Positions 1 through 11,007 of a DNA stretch of 64,000 nt are shown one piece after another. The stretch is taken from positions 14,544,401 through 14,608,400 of the forward strand of contig CM067067.1 of assembly GCA_033980235.1 (NCBI GenBank). Direction: 5' to 3'. A program made the translations under genes and the position numbers. Source of the stretch: Diadema setosum (Eukaryota > Echinodermata > Echinoidea > Diadematoida > Diadematidae). Under the pieces are notes generated by a model. That model saw nothing but the letters and a program-made list of their open reading frames with translations. It was not told where the DNA came from and did no database searches. Position 1 is the first letter of the stretch; every line of letters starts with the position of its first letter.

Positions 1-180
1 AGGCAACACGCCATCAGGACACTACGAGAGAGATTCTTGGCATTGATCGCTCTGGTTGTAACTAAGGGAGAGATGGGGAGGATGGACATATTGTTTTATG
101 AAAAGTTTTCTGATGTTCTTACGCGATTCTTTAAAGTGGCCACCTCATATAGCAGAATGTATGGAATACAATCAGTTAAT

Positions 181-228
181 TTGTTGTCGTTGTTGTAGTT
201 GTTGTTGTTGTTGATGATGATGATGATT
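181..228 (+). repeat. (TTG)n(TGA)n microsatellite
   Basis: Trinucleotide run TTG shifting to TGA. The rest of 1-1350 holds only short unsupported open frames and no recognisable gene. Confidence 0.8.
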
Positions 229-1354
229 CTCCAGCAGTTGGAATAACATTCTTGGTATATGTTACACTTTCAAATAATCGCGTGATAAGCGTTGCAGATA
301 TGTTGCTTACATGCCGTGGTACTTCTTTAATGTTTAATTTCCGTCTGGATTCTACACAGTATAATGAGTATTCTTAAAAAAAACCCACCATAAATATATG
401 TGATATATATTGTGCAATTGCATAATCTTATTTCAAAGTTGAGAGATGCTGAGATGTATCGATGTACTTTTGAAATCACGATGAAATTTCTTGCACTCAC
501 TATTTATACGATTGGCATTGATGAAGATTATCATATCCCTTCAAAATTTATATTACTCGTTCGTTCCGTAGACAACTCGAGCTTTATAGGAAAATGTGGT
601 GCTACATTTCGTTCTTAGGATACCTACATCGGGTTTTTCAGCCTCTTGCACTAATCAGCCCATGTACAGTAGGCCTACATTTGGATTAAATGATGCTACC
701 AGGAACATGGTTGCAATTCATTGCCATTACCTGGTCAGCAAAGGGGTCATTAAATTGTCTTCCTTTGACTAATACCAGTCATGCAGAGGACTTACATTCG
801 TTTCAGTGTCCTGACATTATTCGGCCTCTACAGAGAAGAAAGCCCACATCAGAGTGCACACTGGAAAACAAATCCTGAACATACAAAAAAAATTAAATTG
901 GGCTAATGCCTCTTAGAGGATTACGGACGCCATTCATGTATGCCGAATGGGGGATTTTTATACGCCAGAATCGATCTATGTGTAGATATTACCCCTTTTT
1001 ATTAGAATGTGCCGCTCGAATTCATTTGAGTGCTTCAGGGAAGATTCGCAAAAATGAGATCCCAACTGATTCTGTTTCCATTATCTGTGTAAGGCTTGAA
1101 AGCTTCTTTAAGTGTTTTGACACAATTATGATTTCTTTGATATCTCTTTGACAGAGAAGATGATAATAAACGTTTACTGAAAGTTATAACGCCCACACAT
1201 TCTGCATTTCATGATTCAAGTTCAGCCCTTCGCAGGCACGCCAAAACTTTCTCTCTTTGATAGAACATTCAACTGTAGCTGAAAACCGCATGTTGATTCA
1301 GCAATGTCAACTTGGTTTTTACTCTTTCTAGTGATGTATTTGATTATCTGCTCC
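229..1354. other. No gene seen
   Basis: Mixed A/T-rich sequence with scattered open frames under 85 codons. None has splice context or a recognisable domain. Confidence 0.6.
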
Positions 1355-1660
1355 AGCAGATTACAATTACATTTATTTTACAATGTATGAAATCTTGAGA
1401 ACAGAGTAGTACAAATTCAGTTTCAGTTCAATGACATTATTTCCAGTAAACAATAGACATAAGTACAGATAACAATGCGATCATTTTGAACATATTGAGG
1501 GTGTATCACGAGAAGTGATATACTGTTTTCATGAGGAGTGGCAACTTATTCCAAACTTTAGGACCAGTATATCTGACGTTATGCTTGTATTCGCGAGCGT
1601 ATCTTCCTGTGACGTTGTGTGTGCAGGTGAGAAGATATAGATGATGACAATCGAGTTTTT
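1355..1660 (-). mobile_element. Decayed 3' end of a non-LTR retrotransposon (LINE)
   Basis: Read on the minus strand, about 1518-1640 translates to a stretch containing HNVRYTGPKVWNKLP followed by a stop. 'R-Y/F-x-GPK-I/V-WN-x-LP' is the familiar end of the reverse-transcriptase ORF in CR1/jockey-type LINEs. The downstream 160 nt (to lower coordinates) is A-rich, holds AATAAATG and would be the 3' UTR. The rest of the element is missing, as expected for a 5'-truncated copy. Clade assignment is tentative. Confidence 0.55.
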
Positions 1661-1996
1661 TTTTTGCTTGTTTCACATCAATACTGGTTTGCAGAGAATT
1701 TTGGAGCTGCTTTCGTTGTTTGTCAGTGACTGCCTATTTTTTATTATCATCAAAGTTTTGCCATTTTAAATCATTTGGAGCGTAACGTATTTGTCCCCTT
1801 TTCTATATCAGTTCGTTTCTTTTCCGAATTTGTTTTTTGTCTTGTGCCTCTTGTCAAAGCATTGCTTTTCTTATTTTTTTTTTTGTCTTGCTCTGTCTCG
1901 TCTTATATTACTTTTGTTTTTGTTCCTCGCATGCTTTCCCATCAAAAATCCTGACAACTTTCATTTCTTAGGATCTTTACCTGTTTTATGCAATTG

Positions 1997-2096
1997 TTTT
2001 TTTTTTTTTTTTTTTTTTTTGCTTTGGGTATTTGATGGTTAGGCCTACACGATCCACAAATAAGTCTTTTCACTGATTTTTGTTTTTTTTAGTCCG

Positions 2097-2138
<42 letters not shown>
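1997..2138 (+). repeat. T24 run and (AT)n microsatellite
   Basis: 24 consecutive T at 1997-2020, then about 20 AT units at 2099-2138. The small open frame 1791-2042 is made of the T-rich DNA and is not a gene. Confidence 0.9.
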
Positions 2139-2143
<5 letters not shown>

Positions 2144-2645
2144 AAAGTCATTTAAGTTTTCTTTGAAATAAGTCATTTTTTCATAATGTTTGTCTTATTA
2201 ATTACATTTTTGTTGTAGGCTCTGTTATATTTGATTTCTATTTTAAGCCGCTGAAGTAAATTTGAAATTTAGTAAACTTAATCATCTTTAAACTTTAGAC
2301 GTCTTTAGTGATATGCGTGGGTTTGCATGCAAGATTCCCGGCGGGCGCGATGATGTGGATGCACTATTGTGTAAATCCTAAGAATTCTCTACATTACTTC
2401 ATTCCCCCGCATGGTTTCGACCATCTAGTTATCTTGGATGAAGCACTCTTGGGGAATTTTCTCCATTTCATACATGAGCCCAAAGTCTAGAACGATCGCT
2501 CCATCAATGAATGTCAGTCATCCTATATACGTGGAGTAATTAAATAAGAAATACATGCAGCATTATCAGTCCATACTTCTTTTTCTCTTTAACCAGAAGA
2601 GCGTAATATAAGTAATAATAAAATAATAATAAGTGCCACTGTTAT

Positions 2646-2662
2646 TATATATATATATATAT

Positions 2663-2700
<38 letters not shown>

Positions 2701-2711
2701 CTTATATATAT
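2646..2711 (+). repeat. (AT)n(GT)n(AT)n compound microsatellite
   Basis: AT units, then about 15 GT units (2665-2694), then TA again. Confidence 0.9.
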
Positions 2712-3694
2712 TTTTAAATTTCTGCAGCACTTAGCATTTTGCCCGCCGCCGATTGGGGGCTTGTGATGACATACATATTATTTATTAGCAATATGTTGGT
2801 ATATAGCATCATTATACTGCCGATAATAGAAAGTATAAAGGGTATAAAGTAATAATGATAATTGTAGTTTTGTAATATTTTGGTAATTTGATTAAGATGA
2901 GATTTTGATTGCAGTTTGATGTATTCTGTTGTTGTTAGAAATGATAAATTAAAACAAAATGTAAATACATACCCAGAAGGAGAAAGTTATGTATTGGATT
3001 ATACAACAGAACACCACCTGCATCTTACATAGAAAATATGTTTTCATGTTAATTCATTTCTGATTCTATCTGCTTTTTTTTTCATCTGCCATTTTTTCTT
3101 TTTAGTCTTAAGCAAACTTTTCTGATGTTAATTTGATTGCCATATCTGTTTTGTATTTCCCGTGTCATGTGAAATATGAAGTTTTGTATTCTTTTTTATT
3201 TGATATTATGTTTGAACGATTGTGTTGATATAAAGACAGAGTTTTGTGTCATCATGATATATTCTTGATGAATGTAATATTGATTGTTGTTTTGTAATAG
3301 TGTATGAACAGTGGTTTTATTGTAATGTTGGAATATATGTGTGATTATGATAACGATAATCTAAATATTGTTGCAGGGAAAAAATGAGGTTGACGGAGGA
3401 GAAGTGGAAGAAGAAGGTAAAGCTTATAAGTAGGGGAAAGGAGAAAATAAAGAAGAAGAAGATGAGTAGGTGAGAAAGAATTTGAATTTAAATTACTATT
3501 TTTAGTAAGGTTCATGTATAAGTAATAATGATTATTTATGATAATGAGAATAGTAATGTTAGAAATTGAAATGGCAATATTCGCTTTTGCTTTGTTGGTG
3601 GAAAAGGTTACTATTATTGTGTAATAGTTGATATTCTTTTATGTATTTTTGTATTCATATTTTGATGTATTCAAGCTGATACAATGATAAAATG
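2712..3694. other. A/T-rich stretch, no gene seen
   Basis: Strongly T- and A-rich. Around 3377-3417 an acceptor-like TTGTTGCAG, an ATG and eleven Lys/Glu-rich codons run into GAAG|GTAAAG. This is too short and low in complexity to call an exon. Confidence 0.55.
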
Positions 3695-3772
3695 TCCGCA
3701 GTTCAGCCTGAGGGCTGCAACGGATGTTAAATATCCAATAAAATACCTTTTTCAATTTAATTCAATCCCTTG
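3695..3772 (+). mobile_element. Retroposon 3' end, family also present at 61.6 kb
   Basis: The stretch contains GCAGTTCAGCCTGAGGGCTG, then a CCAATAAAATACC signal, and ends in TTTCAATTTAATTCAATC. The minus strand of 61590-61700 has the matching order (GCAATTCAGCCTTTGGCTGC, then TAATAAAACCTG, then a TTCAATTCAATT tail). The two are therefore diverged copies of one retroposon ending in a pentanucleotide (TTCAA) tail. Confidence 0.45.
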
Positions 3773-4682
3773 ACAGGGAGTAAGATTCTCCTATCGCTAT
3801 CTCACAAATATAATCAGCATCTATAGCTGCTCTGAGTTCTTGGGTTCAAGCAATCATATTTCTGGGTAGTGAGGCCGACCATTTTTTTTTTCTCCGTGAG
3901 CGATCACCGCATCATCAACTTGGTCGCCAAAAGTCACTCTATACCCAACGCATCGTCCTAAAGCCAACGGGCCATGAAAGTTAGATCCCTAATCACTTTC
4001 GTCATGTGCGGTATTTGCGAGCTGCGCTCACAACCATCTTCCCTTTCCCCCCAATCTTCCTGGTTGGGGCCCGGAAAGAAAATGGAGTGTTTATCTCAAG
4101 GAGTGTGTAATACTTAACTAAGCGAATCAAACGTGACAGTGGCACCGTGTGAGTGAAGCCACCGCAATGATTGCCAAGGTTGTTTGGATCTGCGCGAAGC
4201 AGAGAGATGGAGAGCAAATTTCGGACTGCAAATATCCCCTGGACTCGAGTGTCGCCCTTTGGGGGAAAGATAGAAGTCCCCAATTGGATGCAACGTGAAA
4301 GCAAGTGAGTGGGAACGGAACATCAGAGGAAAATGAAGCTATAGTCCAAAGTGATAATGTGTCTAGTCGAAATTTGACAAACATTAATATTTCAGATCCA
4401 AACTGTCACTTTCACAGCTGAATAAATGTATTCACGTTCTTAATGATAACGAAGACCGCCTCCTGCATCAAAACAAACAAACAAACAAACAAAACAAAAA
4501 CTCAAATCCCGCGAGATGTTGCAAAGCCCCCCAAAATTACGCCGCGTTTTTCAAAGTCATAAGAGGCCTAGATGGGACACGTTGGTATCATTTGAGCATC
4601 GTTTCTGTTCAGTTAAGTCGGTTTTTAAAGTAGAAAAGTACTTATGAAATCTGAAACCAGTAAACATCTCAACATGGGTCAA
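3773..4682. other. No gene seen
   Basis: Overlapping minus-strand open frames at 4002-4384 (up to 100 codons) show no recognisable domain. An (AAAC)n run lies at 4470-4500. Confidence 0.5.
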
Positions 4683-5252
4683 GCCCCGGTCACACAGCAC
4701 TCCACGTCTAAATTACGTACAAAAAGTTATAAAAATCTGGTGGACGTGGTCGTAAGTGGCAATTTTTGGTCATTTTTGGTTTGGCCGTGCTTTGTACGGG
4801 GTATGGCCGTCGGCGGCTGTTCCACTGTTGAAGCACTGCCTAAGCACGGCTAACCACGTCCAGCCACGTGTAAGGCAAAAAAAAAAAAAATCCATTGTCA
4901 GTGATAAGCCGCTAAACACACGCTATTTCCCGTGATACCAACGCGTAACACTCGTCCGATGACCGCGTTCTGCCCGTGACAGACCGCTAAACTTTCGCGT
5001 CTTACCGCGTCTCCCCAAGCTTTAATCACTGCCGGAACACGGATTATCACGTGTGTTTCACGTGTGTTGCACGTCTTTACCACGTGTGCTGCTCGTGGTT
5101 GTCCGCGGGCTAAATTTTTGAGCAGTTCAAAACTTTTTGCCGCGTCCGTTGCCGTTCCGATTTTCCCCACATCCTGCTACGTCTATAAATCGACCGTAGC
5201 TCGTCTTAAACTCGACATCAACGCGAACAACATCGTCTGCTTCTTCCAATAA
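4683..5252. repeat. CpG-rich degenerate repeat with CACGT/CCGCGT words
   Basis: It begins GCCCCGGTCACACAGCACTCC and is crowded with variants of CCACGTC, CACGTGTG, CCGTGAC, ACCGCGTC and GCACGGC at short intervals. It contrasts with the A/T-rich DNA on both sides and ends at CCAATAAAATG. The density of related 6-8 bp words suggests a decayed short-unit repeat or mobile element. The small open frames on both strands (5064-5252 plus, 4898-5170 minus) are not convincing genes. A regulatory CpG island is the alternative. Confidence 0.45.
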
Positions 5253-5666
5253 AATGAAAAAAAGGGGGAAGGGAATCAATATATTGCTTCTTTCCACATT
5301 CCACAAGTATTTTACTTTAAGGCAAATACCAATAATTTTGAGAGTTATTGTGATAAATCGATCCCCCTCCTCTTAATTGAAACATAAATATTCATGACTA
5401 CTGTAGCTATGGATACAGAGAGTCATAAGAATGTTTCAGCAGCACTTAATGTCGACTACCCGTTATCCCGTCCTCAGTATTCATAACTGTATAAAGTCTA
5501 CGTGTTGAACTCGCAACCATCCATAGTCCTTGGGGACTTCCGCTTCCTAAAAAGTCAGATCCTGGATTCAGTGCTGGAGAATATTGATTATTGGTAAATT
5601 AACTTGACAAACTTAGGGGCTCGCTGAAAGGATTATGAGCGCGCTTGGCAACTTTGTATGTGTGCA

Positions 5667-5670
<4 letters not shown>

Positions 5671-5715
<45 letters not shown>
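5671..5715 (+). repeat. (TG)n microsatellite
   Basis: About 22 uninterrupted TG units. Confidence 0.95.
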
Positions 5716-5718
<3 letters not shown>

Positions 5719-6230
5719 CTTCTCAAATTGCCTCCGGTTAGATAATACGAATTCAGTCTAATGTTTGACTTTGCGAATGGCAGAGGTCGACACCTTTTCA
5801 TGTGAATAATGTCGGTTTGTTTCAACTTGCGAGATGCACTTGGGATGCCTTTCTGCTATGTGATCATCAACATTCTGCTATCCTTTCTTTTCTTTTTTTT
5901 TATTTTAACAGACGGAAATTTTCGAGTTTGTTGTGTTCTGGTTGACGAACTGAAGAGTCACTATTCGAACACAAATGACACTATTGAAGGGAAAATCTCA
6001 TTCTAAAAATGAACACTGATTATCGATTTTCCAAGGTTGAAGCTAAAAATCACTATAGATTTTCGTTTAAAAAGTTATTTCGGGAGTATACGTATCACCA
6101 TGTTTTCTTAATGTGATTGTTGAATTTACTTTGCCTGCGTTCGCATATAAAAAAAAAGCCATGAAAATGGCGCACATCGTGATGACATTCTGTAAACAAT
6201 TCCGTTTCCAGGATTCCTGAGTTTTCCCTG

Positions 6231-6269
<39 letters not shown>

Positions 6270-7355
6270 ACGTGTATTGGCAAAATGATACCAGACTTCG
6301 GTATTAAATGTCGCTGTAGGCTACAACGAAACAGTTGCTTCATAACTACACCCACGGGCAGCCGAAGCACCGGTTCAACGAACGGGAGTCTCGTTTCATC
6401 GGCATCGGGTAGCTCATGCAGTGTTATATATTGACTCTCGGTGAGGCGCCAATTTGCTTGTTGGCACACGGAAAAAAATGCTTCTAAAACATCCATTAAT
6501 GATGAGAGGATGGGCCCACTTCACACCCAATCAGACAAATCACATCTTACGCCCTCGGCACCATAAGCCAAAATCATTCACATTTCTTTCTTGTTCTTGT
6601 TATGTTTTTCCTACATAATTCTTATTTGTACACAGATTGAAAATCACATCCTTCACATATCAAACATGAAGCATAATACAAACACTGAGAAATGAAAAAA
6701 ACAACAACAACAGAGAAATACTGTATATATAATCATTTAAGTGACGAGATTACGAAGGCGTTTGCACTCCGTAGTTGAAAAAAAAATCTCTTCCCCCCCC
6801 AAAAAAAAAAAGACATAAATCTGCTGAACTACTATGTACACATATACACTCCCAACAACAACAACAAAAACAACAATAACAAAAACAACAAACAAAGAAA
6901 AAACATGAAAAAAAAAGTCATACGGCCTAACAACATGCCTAATGGTCACTCCGCTAAGATATGTACGTTATTTGAAAATAATCAAAGACGAAGATAAGTC
7001 ACTTCTTGGGACTTATTTCCTGGTTTGGCGCTTTTATTCTATTTCCCCTTTTTGTTGAAGGCGATATAAGACTCTCTCCCCCTCCCCCTCCACCCCCACT
7101 CTTATTTCTCTTTCAAATTGCACAAGTCTTCGATATTAAGGTTGCAGTTTTAAAAGTTGTACGCATATCGAGACTGAACTGTCATGTATAGATTCTTACG
7201 GAATCCTGTTTTACAAACAACAAAAGTGAAAATACACATTCATCCAAAATAACACATAATGCACATGACGCACGCGCGCACCCATTATACGTACACATAC
7301 ACATACAGACATAATAATTCATACTTTAAACCTACTTACTTACAAAATATAACCA
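5716..7355. other. No gene seen
   Basis: Apart from the (GT)n at 6234 there are A-rich, C-rich and AAC-rich low-complexity patches (6700-6910, 7078-7100). The minus-strand frame 6300-6496 looks superficially protein-like, but has no identifiable domain or clear splice sites. Confidence 0.5.
6234..6268 (+). repeat. (GT)n microsatellite
   Basis: About 17 GT units. The open frames across it on both strands owe their length to the repeat. Confidence 0.95.
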
Positions 7356-7528
7356 GGGGTGTTTCATAAAGCTGTTCTTAAAGTTACTTACGACTTAAGA
7401 ACTACTGGAACACGTTGTGATGTGCTATACTTATCAGAATTTCATTAATTCAGCGCAAGAACTGATCACCGTCGTTCTTAAGTCGTTCGTAACTTTAAGG
7501 ACATCAGCTCTTTGAAACACGTACCCCC
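7356..7528. mobile_element. 173-bp MITE with ~50-bp terminal inverted repeats
   Basis: The left end reads GGGGTGTTTCATAAAGCTG, then TTCTTAAAGTTACTTACGAC. The right end, read in reverse complement, is GGGGGTACGTGTTTCAAAG, then CCTTAAAGTTACGAACGAC. The two arms match over about 50 bp, separated by a ~70-bp middle with no coding capacity. This is a typical non-autonomous DNA element. No clear target duplication could be read from the flanks (only a shared CAG). The sequence type is familiar from marine deuterostome genomes, from memory. Confidence 0.7.
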
Positions 7529-7697
7529 AGAGCTTTTCAGTCAACAATGATTGATGGTGATCACTGGTTCTCGTCATTCACTGGATCCGAGCTGACAGGG
7601 ATTATGATGATAAAGAGTTCAAATACCATGAATACTTTGACGTAGTTTTCCGAATTGAAATCACTCACCTAACATGGGAACCAGGTAACAAAAACCG

Positions 7698-7738
7698 TGA
7701 GATTTCTTTCTTTCTTTCTTTCTTTTCTTTCTTTTTTT
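7698..7738 (+). repeat. (TTTC)n pyrimidine run
   Basis: TTTC units ending TTTTTTTGCAG. It looks like a splice acceptor, but the frames beyond it show nothing recognisable. Confidence 0.8.
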
Positions 7739-8270
7739 GCAGATATACCAGTGCTAGAAATCACTCCATCACAGCATGAATTACTTACTGGGAAAAATTA
7801 TGACTGGCGAAAAAAAAAAATGATTGATAGGTGTCTTACTGGATGCGTAAAGTGCCGATGGCTGGGGAAGCGCTGTTGTCATGGCAACGGAGCAAGTTCA
7901 TTTCACGGGATAGTCGTTCAGTGTATGATGCAGAGCGATAAAAGTGTTGAAAGGTCAAAACAAAACGGATGACCAGAGGGTATATTCGAAATCATTAGGA
8001 AGGCATAACCTCCAACACAAAACCTGTCTCAAAACTTTCAGCGATATTTCATAATAGCTACTGGAGCATCATTTCAGTTCAAGGACTGTTTAATATCTTT
8101 ATTCATTTTTCTTCTTTTCCTCTACTAGTCTTTAAAAAGATAAATCATATACTAACCCACTGTCTTCTGATCTTTGAAATCTGAAGTGTTAAGTGAATGT
8201 CCATAGTATAATCTGCATTGTATCTCTCTATTAATTTCGAATAATTGACCTTATTTCCACGAGATGTTCC

Positions 8271-9305
8271 GTAAGCCTATACAACATTTCCATGTGATGT
8301 TCCGTAAGCTTTATGGGAAGTAACAAACCCCATTGGCACTCTAATCTTTGGAAAATTACTTTTACTTTTGTTTGATAATTTCACAGTAATATTTCGGTTA
8401 CAGTTCGTTATTCCGAAGGTTTTTTAGTCCGAAGGTTCGTTATTCGGAAGATTCATTATATCGAAGGTTCGTTAATCCGAAAATGTGATAAGGTTTGTTA
8501 TTCCGAGGGTTCATTAATCCGAAAATGAAATAAGGTTCGTTATTCCGAAGGTTAGTTAATCCAAAAATGTGATAAGGTTTGTTATTCCGAGGGTTCATTA
8601 ATCCGAAAATGAAATAAGGTTCGTTATTCCGAAGGTTCGTTAATCCAAAAGTGAAACAAACTCGTTATTCCAAAGGTTCGTTACGGACCCTTTTTCATTG
8701 TCGGATCAACGAACCTTCGGAATAGCGAACCCTATTTCATTTTCGGATTGACGAACCTTCGGAATAACGAGCCTTCGGAATAACGACACAAATGTTCGGA
8801 TTAACGAACCCTCTTTCATTTTCGGATTAACGAACCTCTAGGTATATAGGGAATAACGAACCTTTGGAATAACGAACAGCACCCAATATTTCGATCAATC
8901 CGTATTCACCTGACTTTAACGTAGTGAGGTATTACACGAAATTTACCGTAAGCCTATACATTTCCATGTGATGTTCCGTAAGCTTTATGGGAAGTAACAA
9001 ACCCCATTGGCAATCTAATCTTTGGAATATTACTTTTACTTTTGTTCAATAGTTTCACAGTAATATTTCGATCAATCCGTATTCACCTGACTTTAACGTA
9101 GTGAGGTATTACACGAAATTTACAGTAAGCCTATATAACATTTCCATGGGATGTTCCGTAAGCCTTACGGGAAGTAACAAACCCCACTGATGGCAATCTA
9201 GTTTTTGGAATATTATTTCTACTTTTGTTTAATAATTTCACAGTAACATTTCGATCAATCCGTATTCACCTGACTTTAACGAAATGAGGTCATAAATGAA
9301 ATCTA
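8271..9305. repeat. Three tandem copies of a ~180-bp unit
   Basis: Units start at 8271, 8948 and 9125, each with GTAAGCCTAT followed by ATTTCCATGTGATGTTCCG. Unit 2 is 177 bp. Unit 1 is 180 bp once the inserted fold-back element (8397-8884) and one target copy are removed. Unit 3 decays after about 9305. A partial half-unit (TTCCACGAGATGTTCCGTAA) precedes unit 1. There is no coding potential. Confidence 0.85.
8397..8884 (+). mobile_element. Fold-back element 1 of the TTCCGAAG family (488 bp)
   Basis: The left arm is a run of units like GTTCGTTATTCCGAAG and GTTCGTTAATCCGAAAATG. From about 8690 the same units run in reverse complement (TTCGGATTAACGAACC and so on), so the whole element can fold back. 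It starts GTTACAGTTCG and ends CGAACAGCACCC. AATATTTCG is found on both sides (8388-8396 and 8885-8893), a 9-bp target duplication. The uninterrupted site exists in the neighbouring tandem unit. It has no coding capacity, so mobility would need a transposase from elsewhere. Confidence 0.88.
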
Positions 9306-9911
9306 CATTTTTATAACGAATGACAAAGTTAATAATAAAGTGGAAAATACATACGTCGAATAATACCAAAAAAAATTGGATGACCATTGTAATTATTTCA
9401 GTACAAAACAGCGGCTTGATCAACCAAGCAAGACGATACGAGGGTTAATGAACAGAGCATCTTAGAGATATTTGGGCGTTATTCAGTACTATAATCAGTA
9501 CCACTATTTTCAGAATTCAAATTGACTTTAGATTGATAGATAAAGTCACGGAAATATCATTGAAAAAAAAAACAAAAGAGAATGAAAAAATTTTGAAATT
9601 TAATTGTTCACAATTTTCAATTAAAAAACAAATCATCATTGATCATTGGCCGTTGAAGAAAGTGGTCCCTTGACCCAACCAACCACTAGCACTACGCCAT
9701 TCAGAGACGATCCTCCCGCCTGCCGAAAAAAATTTAGCATCCCCCTCTTCCCCGCTCTCTTATTTCTCTCACATCGTAAAATATCTTACACACCTACACA
9801 TCCCTATATACTTTCCTCACACTAGTGCTTACAATGTTCTCTTCTCACATACTACTCCTTTACTCTTGCGTGTGTGTGCGTATGTTGCGTAAGCGCTGTT
9901 GTATGTTTTCT

Positions 9912-9938
9912 CAAGGAGCTTCAAACTGAATCTCCTTG
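9912..9938. mobile_element. Possible third CCAAGGAG-type mini-palindrome
   Basis: CAAGGAG and CTCCTTG lie 13 nt apart and are exact reverse complements. GTTTTCT is found immediately on both sides. The arms are only 7 bp, so chance cannot be excluded. The shared ends with the 36.2-kb and 41.2-kb palindromes, plus flanking repeats, make it worth listing. Confidence 0.3.
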
Positions 9939-10945
9939 GTTTTCTGTCCTGTGCGTGGATTCTGTAATACGTCGACGCTCTTTCTGAGTTACCATGCTCT
10001 TGAATTGATATATCGATAGAATGCGCCGAAGTATGACATTATAATATAATTTTTTTTCTTTGTCTTTCGAGCCAATTTCTTGCCGCTAATTAGGATCTTT
10101 CGAAATGTTGCTCGTTAATCTACAGAATGCGCTCTGTAATTTATAATGAATTACTTTATTATCTCCATCTAGAAATGTACAGGTATAAAAAGTGATCTCT
10201 GCATAATAACCCCTCGTTGGGACTTCAACAAAAATCTTAATTTTGCAAAGTAACAAGAACGCCTAAAGTCGATTGAAAATCATAAAAAAATGAACATATA
10301 GCAATCACATAGAAATACACGAACAACCAAACTGGGAGGGGGGGGGGGGAGGTGGGGACCAATTTGGAGGAAGACGCAGTCTGAGTAATTACGGATAAAC
10401 ATCGAGAGGTGAATAACCCATGTGACACCTCAAACTGAAAACCAATCGATACGTCACTGTGCTGACGATCATATCATTTTCTTTTACGTTTTGCTCAACT
10501 TTTTGGATTGTACCACGCAATATTGACTTACGCGTGTTTCGACCATATCCTTTTTTTTTTTTTTTTTGGTTTATCTTTCTTCTGACACCTTTCATATAGA
10601 TAATGACATGGCAACTAATCAATACCTTGCAAACCATTCATTATTCGTGTGTGTTACACGGGGGGAAAGCTGGCTGCAGTAAGAAATGTTCGTGCTTACA
10701 TTTAAAACTCTAAGCAGTGCTCGAAATGTCAAGGTTTCAAGTCCATGCCACATTCATGAGGGATATGTCAATAATTGAGGATCTCTCACGGAAAGTGAGG
10801 ATCAGCTTTCGCATTTTCTTTCTTTAACTTTATCATGTTTCACCCAGGGCGACCAAGTTTAATGTATCAAACTCACGCTATTGATTAAGCAGTGGTTCTT
10901 TTTTTTTCCCGTAGAATAGAAAGCAGAAAAAATGTGCTTGTTGTT

Positions 10946-11007
10946 GAAAACAACAACAACAACACGAACAACGACAGCAACAACAACATCAACAACAAAC
11001 AAACAAA
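10946..11007 (+). repeat. (AAC)n imperfect microsatellite
   Basis: AAC units with interruptions. It produces Asn- and Thr-runs in small open frames that are not genes. Confidence 0.85.

Noticed and set aside
3377..3417. Mini-exon-like ATG with acceptor and donor (Lys/Glu-rich)
   Set aside because: Only eleven codons of low-complexity purine sequence; donor GTAAAG is weak.
6095..6496. 133-codon minus-strand frame starting MDVLEAFF
   Set aside because: Half of it is the (GT)n repeat. The remaining ~65 codons have no recognisable domain or clear donor.
8395..8890. Possible CRISPR-like array of regularly repeated words
   Set aside because: Units are contiguous and variable with no unique spacers, switch strand midway, and sit in animal DNA. 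This is a fold-back transposable element.
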